Source of the DNA: Microbacteriaceae bacterium
GTDB lineage: Bacteria; Actinomycetota; Actinomycetes; Actinomycetales; Microbacteriaceae
Reading direction: 5' to 3'
Assembly (NCBI GenBank): GCA_011620705.1
Contig: WOYR01000113.1
Span: 1-13,407, forward strand
DNA: 13,407 nt
Under the pieces are notes generated by a model. It saw nothing but the letters and a program-made list of their open reading frames with translations, was not told the DNA's origin and did not search any database. Position numbers and translations under genes: made by a program. Position 1 is the first letter of the stretch; every line of letters starts with the position of its first letter. Shown one piece after another: positions 5,946 through 13,407 of this stretch.

Positions 5946-6916
5946 TCCAGCACCTCGGGGAGACCATCGTCGGTGCCCGGGATGCCCTGGTCGGCGGCGT
6001 GCTTGTCCGCCATCGCGAGGAGGCGGCGGATGCGGCCGGCCACGGCATCCTTCGTCATCGGCGGATCGGCGTGGTGGCCCAGTTCATCCAGGCTCGAGTC
6101 GCGGAACCGCAGCCGCAGCTCCCCCGCGTAGCGCAGATGCTCGGGCACCTCGTCGCCGAGCAGCTCCAGGGCGCGCTCGACCCGGGCGCAGGCGGCGACC
6201 GCTGCCTGGGCCGAGCGCCGCAGGTTCGCGTCGTCGAAGTTCACCAGGCGGTTCGCGGTGGCCCGCACCTCGCGGCGCTGGCGCAGCTCCTCCCATGCGG
6301 CCAGGCTGCGCTCGGCGCCCATGAGCTTGAGCATTGCGCCGATCGCCTCGCCGTCGCGGATGACGACCCGGTGCACCCCGCGCACCTCGCGCGCCTTCGC
6401 CGAGATCTTCAGCCGCCCCGCGGCGCCGACGAGCGCCATCGCGGACTCGTTGCCGGGGCAGCTCACCTCCATGGCGGCGGAGCGCCCGGGGTCGGTCAGC
6501 GAGCCGTGCGCCAGGAACGCGCCGCGCCACACGGCGGCGAGCTCTTCCAGAGATCCGGTGGTGAGCCGGTTGGGCAGGCCGCGCACCGGGCGGCGGCGGG
6601 CGTCGAGCAGTCCGGTCTGGCGGGCGAGGGTCTCTCCTCCGTCGATCACGCGGACCAGGTAGCTGCTGCTGCGGCGCAGATTGCTGCCCGAGATCACCAG
6701 GACCTCGCTGCGGACGCCGTAGAGCTCCGCGAGGTCTTTGCGCACCCGGCGGGCGATCTGCGGCGAGTCCAACTCCGACTCGACGGCGATCCGGCCCGAG
6801 ATGATGTGCAGCCCGCCTGAGAAGCGCAGCAGCGTGGCCAGCTCCGCCGCCCGCACCGTCGTCTTGCCGACCTCCACGCTCGCGAGTTCTTCCTTGACGT
6901 CGGCGGTCAATGCCAC
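5942..6916 (-). CDS. whiA: DNA-binding transcriptional regulator WhiA
   Basis: The 324-residue protein is the conserved Gram-positive WhiA. In Streptomyces it works with WhiB to control sporulation septation, and in other bacteria it affects division and chromosome segregation. The N-terminal domain starts MALTADVKEELASVEV. A degenerate LAGLIDADG homing-endonuclease-like domain follows, with WRGAFLAHGSL (130-140) and RDGEAIGAMLKLMGA (188-202). The linker ATANRLVNFDDANLRRSA is at 219-236, and a C-terminal helix-turn-helix domain (about 255-303) carries SSLDELGHHADPPMTKDAVA. The usual WhiA tail ends at AMADK; the last ~20 residues are acidic and variable. The start is GTG at 6914-6916, with GAAGGAAG a few bases upstream. 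It follows rapZ by 62 bases; yvcK, normally between the two, is absent. Confidence 0.95.
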   Translation of the reverse strand: MALTADVKEELASVEVGKTTVRAAELATLLRFSGGLHIISGRIAVESELDSPQIARRVRKDLAELYGVRSEVLVISGSNLRRSSSYLVRVIDGGETLARQTGLLDARRRPVRGLPNRLTTGSLEELAAVWRGAFLAHGSLTDPGRSAAMEVSCPGNESAMALVGAAGRLKISAKAREVRGVHRVVIRDGEAIGAMLKLMGAERSLAAWEELRQRREVRATANRLVNFDDANLRRSAQAAVAACARVERALELLGDEVPEHLRYAGELRLRFRDSSLDELGHHADPPMTKDAVAGRIRRLLAMADKHAADQGIPGTDDGLPEVLD

Positions 6917-6943
6917 GCGGTCTTCCTTCTTCCGATCGGGACG

Positions 6944-6958
6944 GGAGCCCGAGGCTCC
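6944..6958 (-). other. Small hairpin in the rapZ-whiA spacer
   Basis: GGAGCC-CGA-GGCTCC forms a perfect six-base stem with a three-base loop, midway in the 62-base gap between rapZ and whiA. No T-run follows. It may be a weak terminator, an RNA-processing site or simply the fold of the whiA leader. No promoter-like hexamers are obvious in the gap. Confidence 0.35.
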
Positions 6959-6978
6959 GCAGCTTCAAGGCTGACAGG

Positions 6979-7851
6979 TCATTCGCGGCCGAGGTCGCGG
7001 TGCCGCACGTTCACGGTCACCCCCGGCAGCTCGCGCAGTCGACGCCCCAGCTCCTCCGCGACGGCGACCGAGCGGTGCTTGCCGCCCGTGCAGCCCACAG
7101 CGATCGTAGCGTGCTGCTTGTTCTCGCGGCCGTACCCGGCGAGCACCGGGGCGAGAGCTGCGGTGTAGCCGCTGACGAACTCCTGGGCGCCGGGCTGGCC
7201 GAGCACGTAGTCCCGGACCGCTTCGTCGAGTCCCGTCTGCGCGCGCAGCTCCTGCACCCAGAACGGGTTCGGCAGAAAGCGCGCGTCAGCCACGTGATCG
7301 GCATCCCTGGGCAGCCCGTACTTGAAGCCGAAGCTGAGAACGGTGATCCGGATCGCGTCGTCGGCCGCGTCGGAGAACTGCTCACGGGCCGCCGCGGCCA
7401 GCTGGTGGATGTTGAGGTCGGATGTGTCGATGACGATGTCGCTCTGCGAGCGCAGCTCGGCCATCCGGTTGCGCTCCTCGCTGATGCCGTCGAGCAGCGT
7501 GCCGTCGCCCTGCAGAGGATGCGGCCGCCGCACCTGCTCGAAGCGGCGCACCAGCGCGGCATCCGTGGCATCGAGGAACAGGACCCGAACATTCGCGTTG
7601 TCCCGCAGGGAGTCGAGGGCGGCCCGCACGTCCGTGAACAGCCTGCCGCCGCGCACATCGACGATCGCGGCCACCTTCGGGATCACGTCGCCGCTGTGCT
7701 CGGAGAGATCGACCATCGGGCGCAGCATCTGCGGCGGGAGGTTGTCGACGACGTACCATCCCAGATCCTCGAGCGCCTTGCCCACCGTCGACCGCCCGGC
7801 GCCGGACATCCCCGTCACGACGAGCATCTCGCGGCGCGCGGTGTCTGTCAT
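6979..7851 (-). CDS. rapZ: RapZ/YvcJ family nucleotide-binding protein
   Basis: The 290-residue P-loop protein belongs to the RapZ (YvcJ) family. In E. coli RapZ is an RNase E adaptor controlling glmS through small RNAs; in actinobacteria the role is not settled, and ATP/GTP binding and hydrolysis is the safe statement. Visible parts are Walker A GMSGAGRST (14-22), DNLPPQML (36-43), the Walker B-like VLFLDATD (90-97), FGFKYGLPRDAD (174-185) with FLPNPFWVQELR, and GCTGGKHRSV (253-262) in the conserved C-terminal domain. The usual P-loop lysine is Arg20, which I recall also from the mycobacterial orthologue. The start is ATG at 7849-7851, seven bases after the uvrC stop, with only a weak ribosome-binding site (GGGTGA), so coupling to uvrC is likely. 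The uvrC-rapZ-whiA order is conserved. Confidence 0.93.
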   Translation of the reverse strand: MTDTARREMLVVTGMSGAGRSTVGKALEDLGWYVVDNLPPQMLRPMVDLSEHSGDVIPKVAAIVDVRGGRLFTDVRAALDSLRDNANVRVLFLDATDAALVRRFEQVRRPHPLQGDGTLLDGISEERNRMAELRSQSDIVIDTSDLNIHQLAAAAREQFSDAADDAIRITVLSFGFKYGLPRDADHVADARFLPNPFWVQELRAQTGLDEAVRDYVLGQPGAQEFVSGYTAALAPVLAGYGRENKQHATIAVGCTGGKHRSVAVAEELGRRLRELPGVTVNVRHRDLGRE

Positions 7852-7858
7852 GGGTCCG

Positions 7859-9859
7859 TCACCCGTCCGATGCTGGCTCGCCGTCCTCGGCCGGGTTGTC
7901 CGAGGTGGGACTCAGCCTAGCGACGATGGCCTCCGCGATGGCGGGTCCGATGCCCCGGACTTCGCCGATCTGCTCGCGGCTCGCACTCCTGAGCTGCTTC
8001 ACCGAGCCGAAATGCTTGAGCAGCGCCTTCACCCGGGCCGGGCCCAGTCCCGGCACCTCGGCCAGCACGGAGCCGATGTCCTGACTGCGCTTGGCGCGCT
8101 GGAAGCTGATCGCGAAACGGTGCGCCTCGTCGCGGATCCGCTGCAGCATGAACAGCGCCTCGCTGTTGCGCGGCAGGATCACCGGGAAGTCGCTGCCCGG
8201 CAGCCAGATCTCCTCGAGCCGCTTCGCCAGGCCGCAGATCGGGATGTCGTGGATGCCCAGCTCGGCGAGCGTTCGGGCCGCAGCCTCCACCTGGGGCTGG
8301 CCGCCGTCGACGATGATCAGGCCGGGACGGTAGGCGAAGCGCCTGCGCTGGACCTCCTCCTCGATCCCCGAGATCTCGTCGTCCTCGAGGTGCGAGAGCC
8401 GCCGGGTGAGCACCTGGTGCAGCGACTCGAGGTCGTCCGCGTAGCCGTTGACCGCGAACTTGCGGTACGCGCTCTTCTTCGGCAGGCCATCCTCGAAGAC
8501 CACCATCGAGGCCACGATGTTGGTGCCGCCCAGGTGCGAGACGTCGTAGCACTCCATCCGCAATGGGGCCTCGGGAAGGCCCAGGGCATCCTGGAGGTCT
8601 GTGAGCGCCCGAGTGCGGGCGAGGTAGTCCGCCGAGCGCTTGCTCTTGTACAGCATGAGCGACTGCTTCGCGTTGAGCGTCGCGGTCTGCAGCACGGCCG
8701 CCTTGTCGCCGCGCCGCGCGGTGCGCAGCTCCACCGCTCCCCCGCGCGGGCGCATCGCCGCCAGCCACGACTCGAGGGCGCTGGCGTCGTCGGGCAGCGC
8801 GGGGACGATGATCTCGCGCGGCGGCGGCTCGCTCTCGTATGCGCTCTCGAGCATCTGCTCGACCAACTCGCCGGTCGTCACATCGAGCTCCTTGTCGACG
8901 ACCCAGCTGCGGACTCCGCGCACCCGGCCGCCGCGGATCACGAACTGCTGCACGGCGGCGGCCAACTCGTCCTCCTCGACGCCGAAGACATCGGTGTCCA
9001 CGCCGTCGGGCAGGACGACCGCGCTCTTCTCGAGCACGTTCTCCAGTGCCTGGATGCGGTCGCGCAGCCGGGCGGCCCGCTCGTACTCGAAGGCGGCGCT
9101 CGCCTCCTTCATCTCGCGCTGGAGACGTGCGATCACGCTGCGGTCATGGCTGGCCATGAAGGCGACGAACTGGTCGACGATCGCCCGATGCTCCTCGATC
9201 GTCACCTTCTGCGAGCACGGACCCCCGCAGCGGCCGATCTGCCCGGCGAAGCACGGCCGGCCGCTTGCCATGGCCTTCGCGTAGCTGGAATCGGAGCAGG
9301 TGCGGATCGGGAAGGCCTTCACCATCAGCTCGATGGTCTCCCTGACCGCCCAGACCTTCGGATACGGACCGAAGTACCGGGCCCCCGGGATGCGGTGGTT
9401 GCGGGTCACCATGACCCGCGGCGCTTCATCCGCCATCGTCAGCGCCATATAGGGGTAGGTCTTGTCGTCGCGGAACTTGACGTTGTACGGCGGGTCGAAC
9501 TCCTTGATCCAGGTGTATTCGAGTTGCAGCGCCTCGAAGTCGCTGCCCACGACCGTCCACTCGACCTGGTTGGCGCTCAGCACCATGTGGCGCGTGCGCT
9601 GGTGCAGGCTCCGGGGCGGCTGGAAGTAGTTGCTCAGCCGCTGCCGCAGATTGATGGCCTTGCCGACGTAGAGCACGCGGCCGCTCGCATCGCGGAAGCG
9701 GTACACGCCGGGCTGGGTCGGGATGTCGCCAGACTTGGGCTTCCAGTCCCTCGGATCGGAGAGGCGGGCAGGGCTCCCGACCGTGCCGGTCATGCCGGCG
9801 GATGCCCGCCCTCCTGGCCCCGTCCCGCCGCCGGTGCGCCCCTCGACGAAGCCGGCCAT
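7859..9859 (-). CDS. uvrC: Excinuclease ABC subunit UvrC
   Basis: The 666-residue nuclease makes the 3' and 5' incisions in UvrABC nucleotide excision repair. The GIY-YIG domain has PGVYRFRD (50-57) and LYVGKAINLRQRL (63-75). Cysteines 188, 203, 211 and 215 match the iron-sulfur cluster spacing described for UvrC. A UVR motif that binds UvrB is at about 245-275. The RNase H-like 5' nuclease has the DDH set D439 (CYDVSH), D518 (IVDGG) and H580 (EAHRFA), followed by two helix-hairpin-helix units (602-648: PGLGPARVKALL and RGIGPAIAEAIV). The ATG at 9857-9859 follows the uvrA stop by one base (TGAGATG), with GGAAGG nine bases before it. Conserved sequence begins only at about residue 35 (DPRDWKPKSG), so the internal ATG at 9793 is an alternative start. 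Confidence 0.96.
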   Translation of the reverse strand: MAGFVEGRTGGGTGPGGRASAGMTGTVGSPARLSDPRDWKPKSGDIPTQPGVYRFRDASGRVLYVGKAINLRQRLSNYFQPPRSLHQRTRHMVLSANQVEWTVVGSDFEALQLEYTWIKEFDPPYNVKFRDDKTYPYMALTMADEAPRVMVTRNHRIPGARYFGPYPKVWAVRETIELMVKAFPIRTCSDSSYAKAMASGRPCFAGQIGRCGGPCSQKVTIEEHRAIVDQFVAFMASHDRSVIARLQREMKEASAAFEYERAARLRDRIQALENVLEKSAVVLPDGVDTDVFGVEEDELAAAVQQFVIRGGRVRGVRSWVVDKELDVTTGELVEQMLESAYESEPPPREIIVPALPDDASALESWLAAMRPRGGAVELRTARRGDKAAVLQTATLNAKQSLMLYKSKRSADYLARTRALTDLQDALGLPEAPLRMECYDVSHLGGTNIVASMVVFEDGLPKKSAYRKFAVNGYADDLESLHQVLTRRLSHLEDDEISGIEEEVQRRRFAYRPGLIIVDGGQPQVEAAARTLAELGIHDIPICGLAKRLEEIWLPGSDFPVILPRNSEALFMLQRIRDEAHRFAISFQRAKRSQDIGSVLAEVPGLGPARVKALLKHFGSVKQLRSASREQIGEVRGIGPAIAEAIVARLSPTSDNPAEDGEPASDG

Positions 9860-9860
9860 C

Positions 9861-12782
9861 TCAACCGGCCTTCCGGCGTCCCTGCCCCGCCGACTCGGAT
9901 ACGAGCAGTTCGCGCAGGAAGACTCCGGTGTGGCTCTGGGGCACCTCCGCCAGCTGTTCGGGAGTGCCGCTCGCGATGACCTCGCCGCCGCCAGATCCGC
10001 CCTCCGGCCCGAGGTCGATCACCCAGTCCGCCGACTTGATCACATCGAGGTTGTGCTCGATGACGATCACCGTGTTGCCCTTGTCGACCAGGCCGTTCAG
10101 CACGAGCAGGAGCTTGCGCACGTCCTCGAAGTGCAGGCCGGTGGTCGGCTCGTCCAGCACGTACACCGTGCGTCCGGTGGAGCGCTTCTGCAGCTCGGTG
10201 GCGAGCTTCACGCGCTGCGCCTCGCCGCCCGAGAGGGTCGTCGCGCTCTGGCCGAGGCGCACATACCCCAGCCCGACATCCACGAGGGTCTTCAGGTATC
10301 GGTGGATCGCACTGATCGGCTCGAAGAACTCGGCCGCCTCGCTGATGGACATCTCCAGCACCTCGGCGATGTTCTTGCCCTTGTAGTGCACCTGGAGCGT
10401 GTCGCGGTTGTACCGCTTGCCGCCGCAGACCTCGCAGGCGACGTAGACGTCGGGCAGGAAGTTCATCTCGATCTTGATCGTGCCGTCGCCGGCGCAGTTC
10501 TCGCAGCGCCCGCCCTTGACGTTGAAGCTGAACCGCCCGGGCTGATAGCCGCGCGCCTTCGCCTCGATCGTCTCGGAGAACAGGGTGCGCATCCGGTCGA
10601 AGACGCCGGTGTATGTGGCGGGGTTCGAGCGCGGGGTGCGCCCGATCGGCCCCTGGTCGACGTGCACAACCTTGTCGAGCCCTTCCAGCCCGGTGACGCG
10701 CTTGTGCTTGCCCGGCACCTGCTTGGCGCCGTTCAGCTGGTTGGCCAGCACCTTGTAGAGGATGTCGTTCACCAGGCTGGACTTGCCGGAGCCGCTCACC
10801 CCGGTGACGGCGATGAATGCGCCGAGCGGGAAGCTCACCGAGACGTCCCGCAGGTTGTTCGCCCTGGCGCCCTCGACCGTGATCTGCCGGTCGATGTCGA
10901 TCGGCCTCCGTCTGGCGGGCAGCTCGATCGAGCGGCGGCCGGCGATGTAGTCGCCGGTGATGGAGCGGTGGTTGTCCAGCAGCGACGCGTAGTCGCCCGA
11001 GTGCACGACCTCGCCGCCGTGCTCGCCCGCGCCGGGCCCGATGTCGACGATCCAGTCGGCGGTGCGAATGGTGTCCTCATCGTGCTCGACCACGATCAGG
11101 GTGTTGCCGAGGTTCTTCAGCTTGACCAGCGTGTCGATCAGCCGTCGGTTGTCGCGCTGATGCAGGCCGATGCTCGGCTCATCCAGCACGTAGAGCACGC
11201 CGGTCAGGCCGGATCCGATCTGGGTCGCCAGGCGGATGCGCTGCGCCTCCCCGCCCGACAGGGTGGCCGCCGCGCGCGCCATCGTCAGGTACGAGAGGCC
11301 GACCTCGAGGAGGAACTCGAGCCGCAGGCGGATCTCGCGCAGCACCTGCACCGCGATCTTGGCCTCGCGCGGGCTGAGTTCGAGCGCATTCATGAACTCG
11401 TGCGCATCGGACAGGCTCAGCTCGGACACCGCCGAGATGCTGTGGCCGGCGACGGTGACCGCGAGCACCTCGGGCTTCAGCCGCTTCCCCTCGCAGACCG
11501 GGCACGGGACCTCGCGCAGGTACTCGCTGTAGCGCGCTTGAGTCCACTCGCTGTCCGCCTCGAGGTACTTGCGCTCGATGTAGGGCATCACGCCTTCGAA
11601 GCCGGTCGAGTACTTCACGGTGCGCCCGTAGCGGTTCTTCCACTGCACCTGCACCTGGAAGTCATTGCCCTTCAGGATCGCGTCGTGCACCTCGGGAGCC
11701 AGCTCGCCCCACGGGGTGTCGAGATCGAAGCCCAGTTCGCGCCCGAGGCCTTCCAGTAGGCGCTGGAAGTAGCTGTACATGCCCTTGCCGCCCTGGTTCC
11801 AGGGCAGCACGACGCCTTCGTTCAGGGTCAGGCTCGGGTCGCCGATCAGCAGTCCGCCGTCGACCGCCATCTTGGTGCCCAGCCCCGAGCACTCCGGGCA
11901 GGCGCCGAACGGGGCGTTGAACGAGAAGGTGCGCGGCTCGATCTCGGTCAACGCGATCGGATGGCCGTTCGGGCAGCTGAGCTTCTCGCTGAAGGTGCGG
12001 AACGCGGCATCCCCTTCGAGGTCGATGAAGTTGATCATCACGAGGCTGTCCGTCAGCCCGAGCGCCGTCTCGATCGAATCGGTGAGACGGGTGAGCAGAT
12101 CATCGGATGCCACCAGCCGATCCACCACGACGGCGATGTCGTGCTTGATCTGCTTCTTGAGCACGGGAGGTTCGGTGAGCTGGATCAACTCACCGTCGAC
12201 CAGCGCGCGCGAATAGCCGCCCGCCGCGAGCTCTTTGAAGAGGTCGACGAACTCGCCCTTCTTCTGCGAGACCATCGGTGCCAGCACCTGGTAGCGGGTG
12301 CCGGTCTCGAGCTCCATCAGCTGGTCGGCGATCTGCTGCACGGTCTGCCGCTGGATGGCTTCGCCGCAGACCGGGCAGTGCGGGATGCCGATGCGCGCCC
12401 AGAGCAGGCGCATGTAGTCGTAGATCTCCGTGATGGTGCCGACCGTCGACCGGGGGTTGCGGTTGGTCGACTTCTGGTCGATCGAGACGGCTGGGCTGAG
12501 GCCCTCGATGAAGTCCACATCGGGGCGGTCGACCTGCCCCAAGAATTGCCGCGCGTAGGCGGAGAGCGATTCGACATAGCGGCGCTGCCCTTCGGCGAAG
12601 ATCGTGTCGAAGGCGAGGGAGGACTTGCCGGACCCCGAAAGGCCGGTGAAGACGACGAGCGAGTCGCGTGGGATCTCGAGGTCGATGTTCTTGAGGTTGT
12701 GGACCCGAGCACCTCGAACGCTCAGTTTCTGGGAACCCCCAACAGGGTGAACGCCTTCGGATTGGATCGACACTGTAGTCAT
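9861..12782 (-). CDS. uvrA: Excinuclease ABC subunit UvrA
   Basis: The 973-residue ATPase finds DNA damage and loads UvrB in nucleotide excision repair. It has the UvrA layout of two nested ABC modules. Module I has Walker A GLSGSGKSS (47-55), the UvrB-binding and insertion domains, signature LSGGEAQRIRLA (about 507-518) and Walker B YVLDEPSIGLH. Module II has GVSGSGKSS (about 656-664), a zinc module with C760, C763, C783 and C786 (CENC and CEVC), signature LSGGEAQRVKLA (about 849-860) and YVLDEPTTGLH. The first zinc module reads C270-PNG-H274 with C295 and C298, a Cys-to-His variant. The ATG at 12780-12782 has no recognisable ribosome-binding site. The GTG three codons inside (12771-12773, MSIQSEG) fits a leaderless start from the TAGAAT box and may be the true start. 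uvrC follows by one base. Confidence 0.96.
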   Translation of the reverse strand: MTTVSIQSEGVHPVGGSQKLSVRGARVHNLKNIDLEIPRDSLVVFTGLSGSGKSSLAFDTIFAEGQRRYVESLSAYARQFLGQVDRPDVDFIEGLSPAVSIDQKSTNRNPRSTVGTITEIYDYMRLLWARIGIPHCPVCGEAIQRQTVQQIADQLMELETGTRYQVLAPMVSQKKGEFVDLFKELAAGGYSRALVDGELIQLTEPPVLKKQIKHDIAVVVDRLVASDDLLTRLTDSIETALGLTDSLVMINFIDLEGDAAFRTFSEKLSCPNGHPIALTEIEPRTFSFNAPFGACPECSGLGTKMAVDGGLLIGDPSLTLNEGVVLPWNQGGKGMYSYFQRLLEGLGRELGFDLDTPWGELAPEVHDAILKGNDFQVQVQWKNRYGRTVKYSTGFEGVMPYIERKYLEADSEWTQARYSEYLREVPCPVCEGKRLKPEVLAVTVAGHSISAVSELSLSDAHEFMNALELSPREAKIAVQVLREIRLRLEFLLEVGLSYLTMARAAATLSGGEAQRIRLATQIGSGLTGVLYVLDEPSIGLHQRDNRRLIDTLVKLKNLGNTLIVVEHDEDTIRTADWIVDIGPGAGEHGGEVVHSGDYASLLDNHRSITGDYIAGRRSIELPARRRPIDIDRQITVEGARANNLRDVSVSFPLGAFIAVTGVSGSGKSSLVNDILYKVLANQLNGAKQVPGKHKRVTGLEGLDKVVHVDQGPIGRTPRSNPATYTGVFDRMRTLFSETIEAKARGYQPGRFSFNVKGGRCENCAGDGTIKIEMNFLPDVYVACEVCGGKRYNRDTLQVHYKGKNIAEVLEMSISEAAEFFEPISAIHRYLKTLVDVGLGYVRLGQSATTLSGGEAQRVKLATELQKRSTGRTVYVLDEPTTGLHFEDVRKLLLVLNGLVDKGNTVIVIEHNLDVIKSADWVIDLGPEGGSGGGEVIASGTPEQLAEVPQSHTGVFLRELLVSESAGQGRRKAG

Positions 12783-12802
12783 TCTACGGAGGCCACCGAC
12801 AG
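12781..12802 (-). promoter_or_regulatory. Putative PafBC-type (RecA-independent) DNA-damage promoter of uvrA
   Basis: On the minus strand CTGTCGGTG (12802-12794) is followed by seven bases and TAGAAT (12786-12781). From memory, the RecA-independent damage promoters of mycobacteria, activated by PafBC, read TTGTCRGTG-N8-TANNNT. Eight of nine bases of the first element match, and the -10 fits, with a spacer one base shorter. Start of transcription seven bases after the -10 would fall on the GTG at 12773, giving a leaderless message. The absence of a ribosome-binding site before uvrA agrees with this. Confidence 0.55.
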
Positions 12803-12810
12803 CACTGCTG
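12800..12810. other. Palindrome in the uvrB-uvrA spacer
   Basis: CAGCA-C-TGCTG is an 11-base perfect inverted repeat in the 47-base gap between uvrB and uvrA. It overlaps the upstream edge of the putative uvrA promoter and covers about -27 to -37 relative to a start at 12773. It could be a protein-binding site or a chance feature. The loop is too short for a terminator. Confidence 0.3.
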
Positions 12811-12829
12811 GAGACGGCCGCGCGGCGGC

Positions 12830-13407
<578 letters not shown>

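Noticed and set aside
7322..9979. Plus-strand open frame of 885 codons opposite uvrC and rapZ
   Set aside because: It is an antisense shadow caused by high GC content: it is rich in Arg/His/Leu/Ala with no family motif, while the opposite strand encodes clear UvrC and RapZ with all catalytic residues.
9723..11759. Plus-strand open frame of 678 codons opposite uvrA
   Set aside because: Antisense shadow of UvrA; composition is dominated by Val/Asp/His/Arg/Leu mirrored from UvrA codons, with no motif.
12714..12729. LexA/SOS-box-like TCGAACGCTCAGTTTC near the uvrA start
   Set aside because: The second half-site is shifted by one base and lacks the GTTC core. It also lies inside the coding region (SVRGAR), so it is probably coincidental.

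Overview
The window is high-GC DNA with dense, tightly packed genes. It looks like the chromosome of an actinobacterium, most likely of the family Microbacteriaceae. That placement rests on WhiA, an RbpA-family protein, OpcA, frequent GTG starts and the protein sequences as I remember them; no database comparison was possible. Everything recognisable is core housekeeping. I see no mobile element, CRISPR array, tRNA, rRNA or phage gene, and no candidate for an undescribed multi-gene system.

Left part, plus strand (1-1439): the end of a pentose-phosphate operon. It holds the 3' part of opcA (G6PDH assembly) and pgl (6-phosphogluconolactonase), coupled by a GTGA overlap. zwf would be expected further left. 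This operon runs head-on into a long minus-strand series, and the two last stop codons abut in a single TAGCTA.

Right part, minus strand (13407 down to 1440), in order of transcription: uvrB (partial), uvrA, uvrC, rapZ, whiA, sodA, gapA, pgk, tpiA, secG, rbpA. uvrB-uvrA-uvrC form the excision nuclease of nucleotide excision repair. rapZ and whiA are the conserved nucleotide-binding protein/developmental regulator pair, but yvcK, usually between them, is missing. A Mn/Fe superoxide dismutase comes next, with its own likely promoter and a GC-rich terminator-like hairpin. Then follows the lower-glycolysis block gapA-pgk-tpiA, with stops, ribosome-binding sites and starts interleaved, and finally secG and an RbpA-family RNA polymerase-binding protein.

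The most interesting regulatory signal is just upstream of uvrA. A TGTCGGTGG element precedes a TAGAAT -10 box, resembling the RecA-independent, PafBC-dependent DNA-damage promoters of actinobacteria. Its position would give a leaderless uvrA message starting at an in-frame GTG. Other points worth a look are the loss of all zinc-ligand residues in the RbpA-family protein, an inverted repeat over the putative sodA -10 box, and the absence of yvcK.
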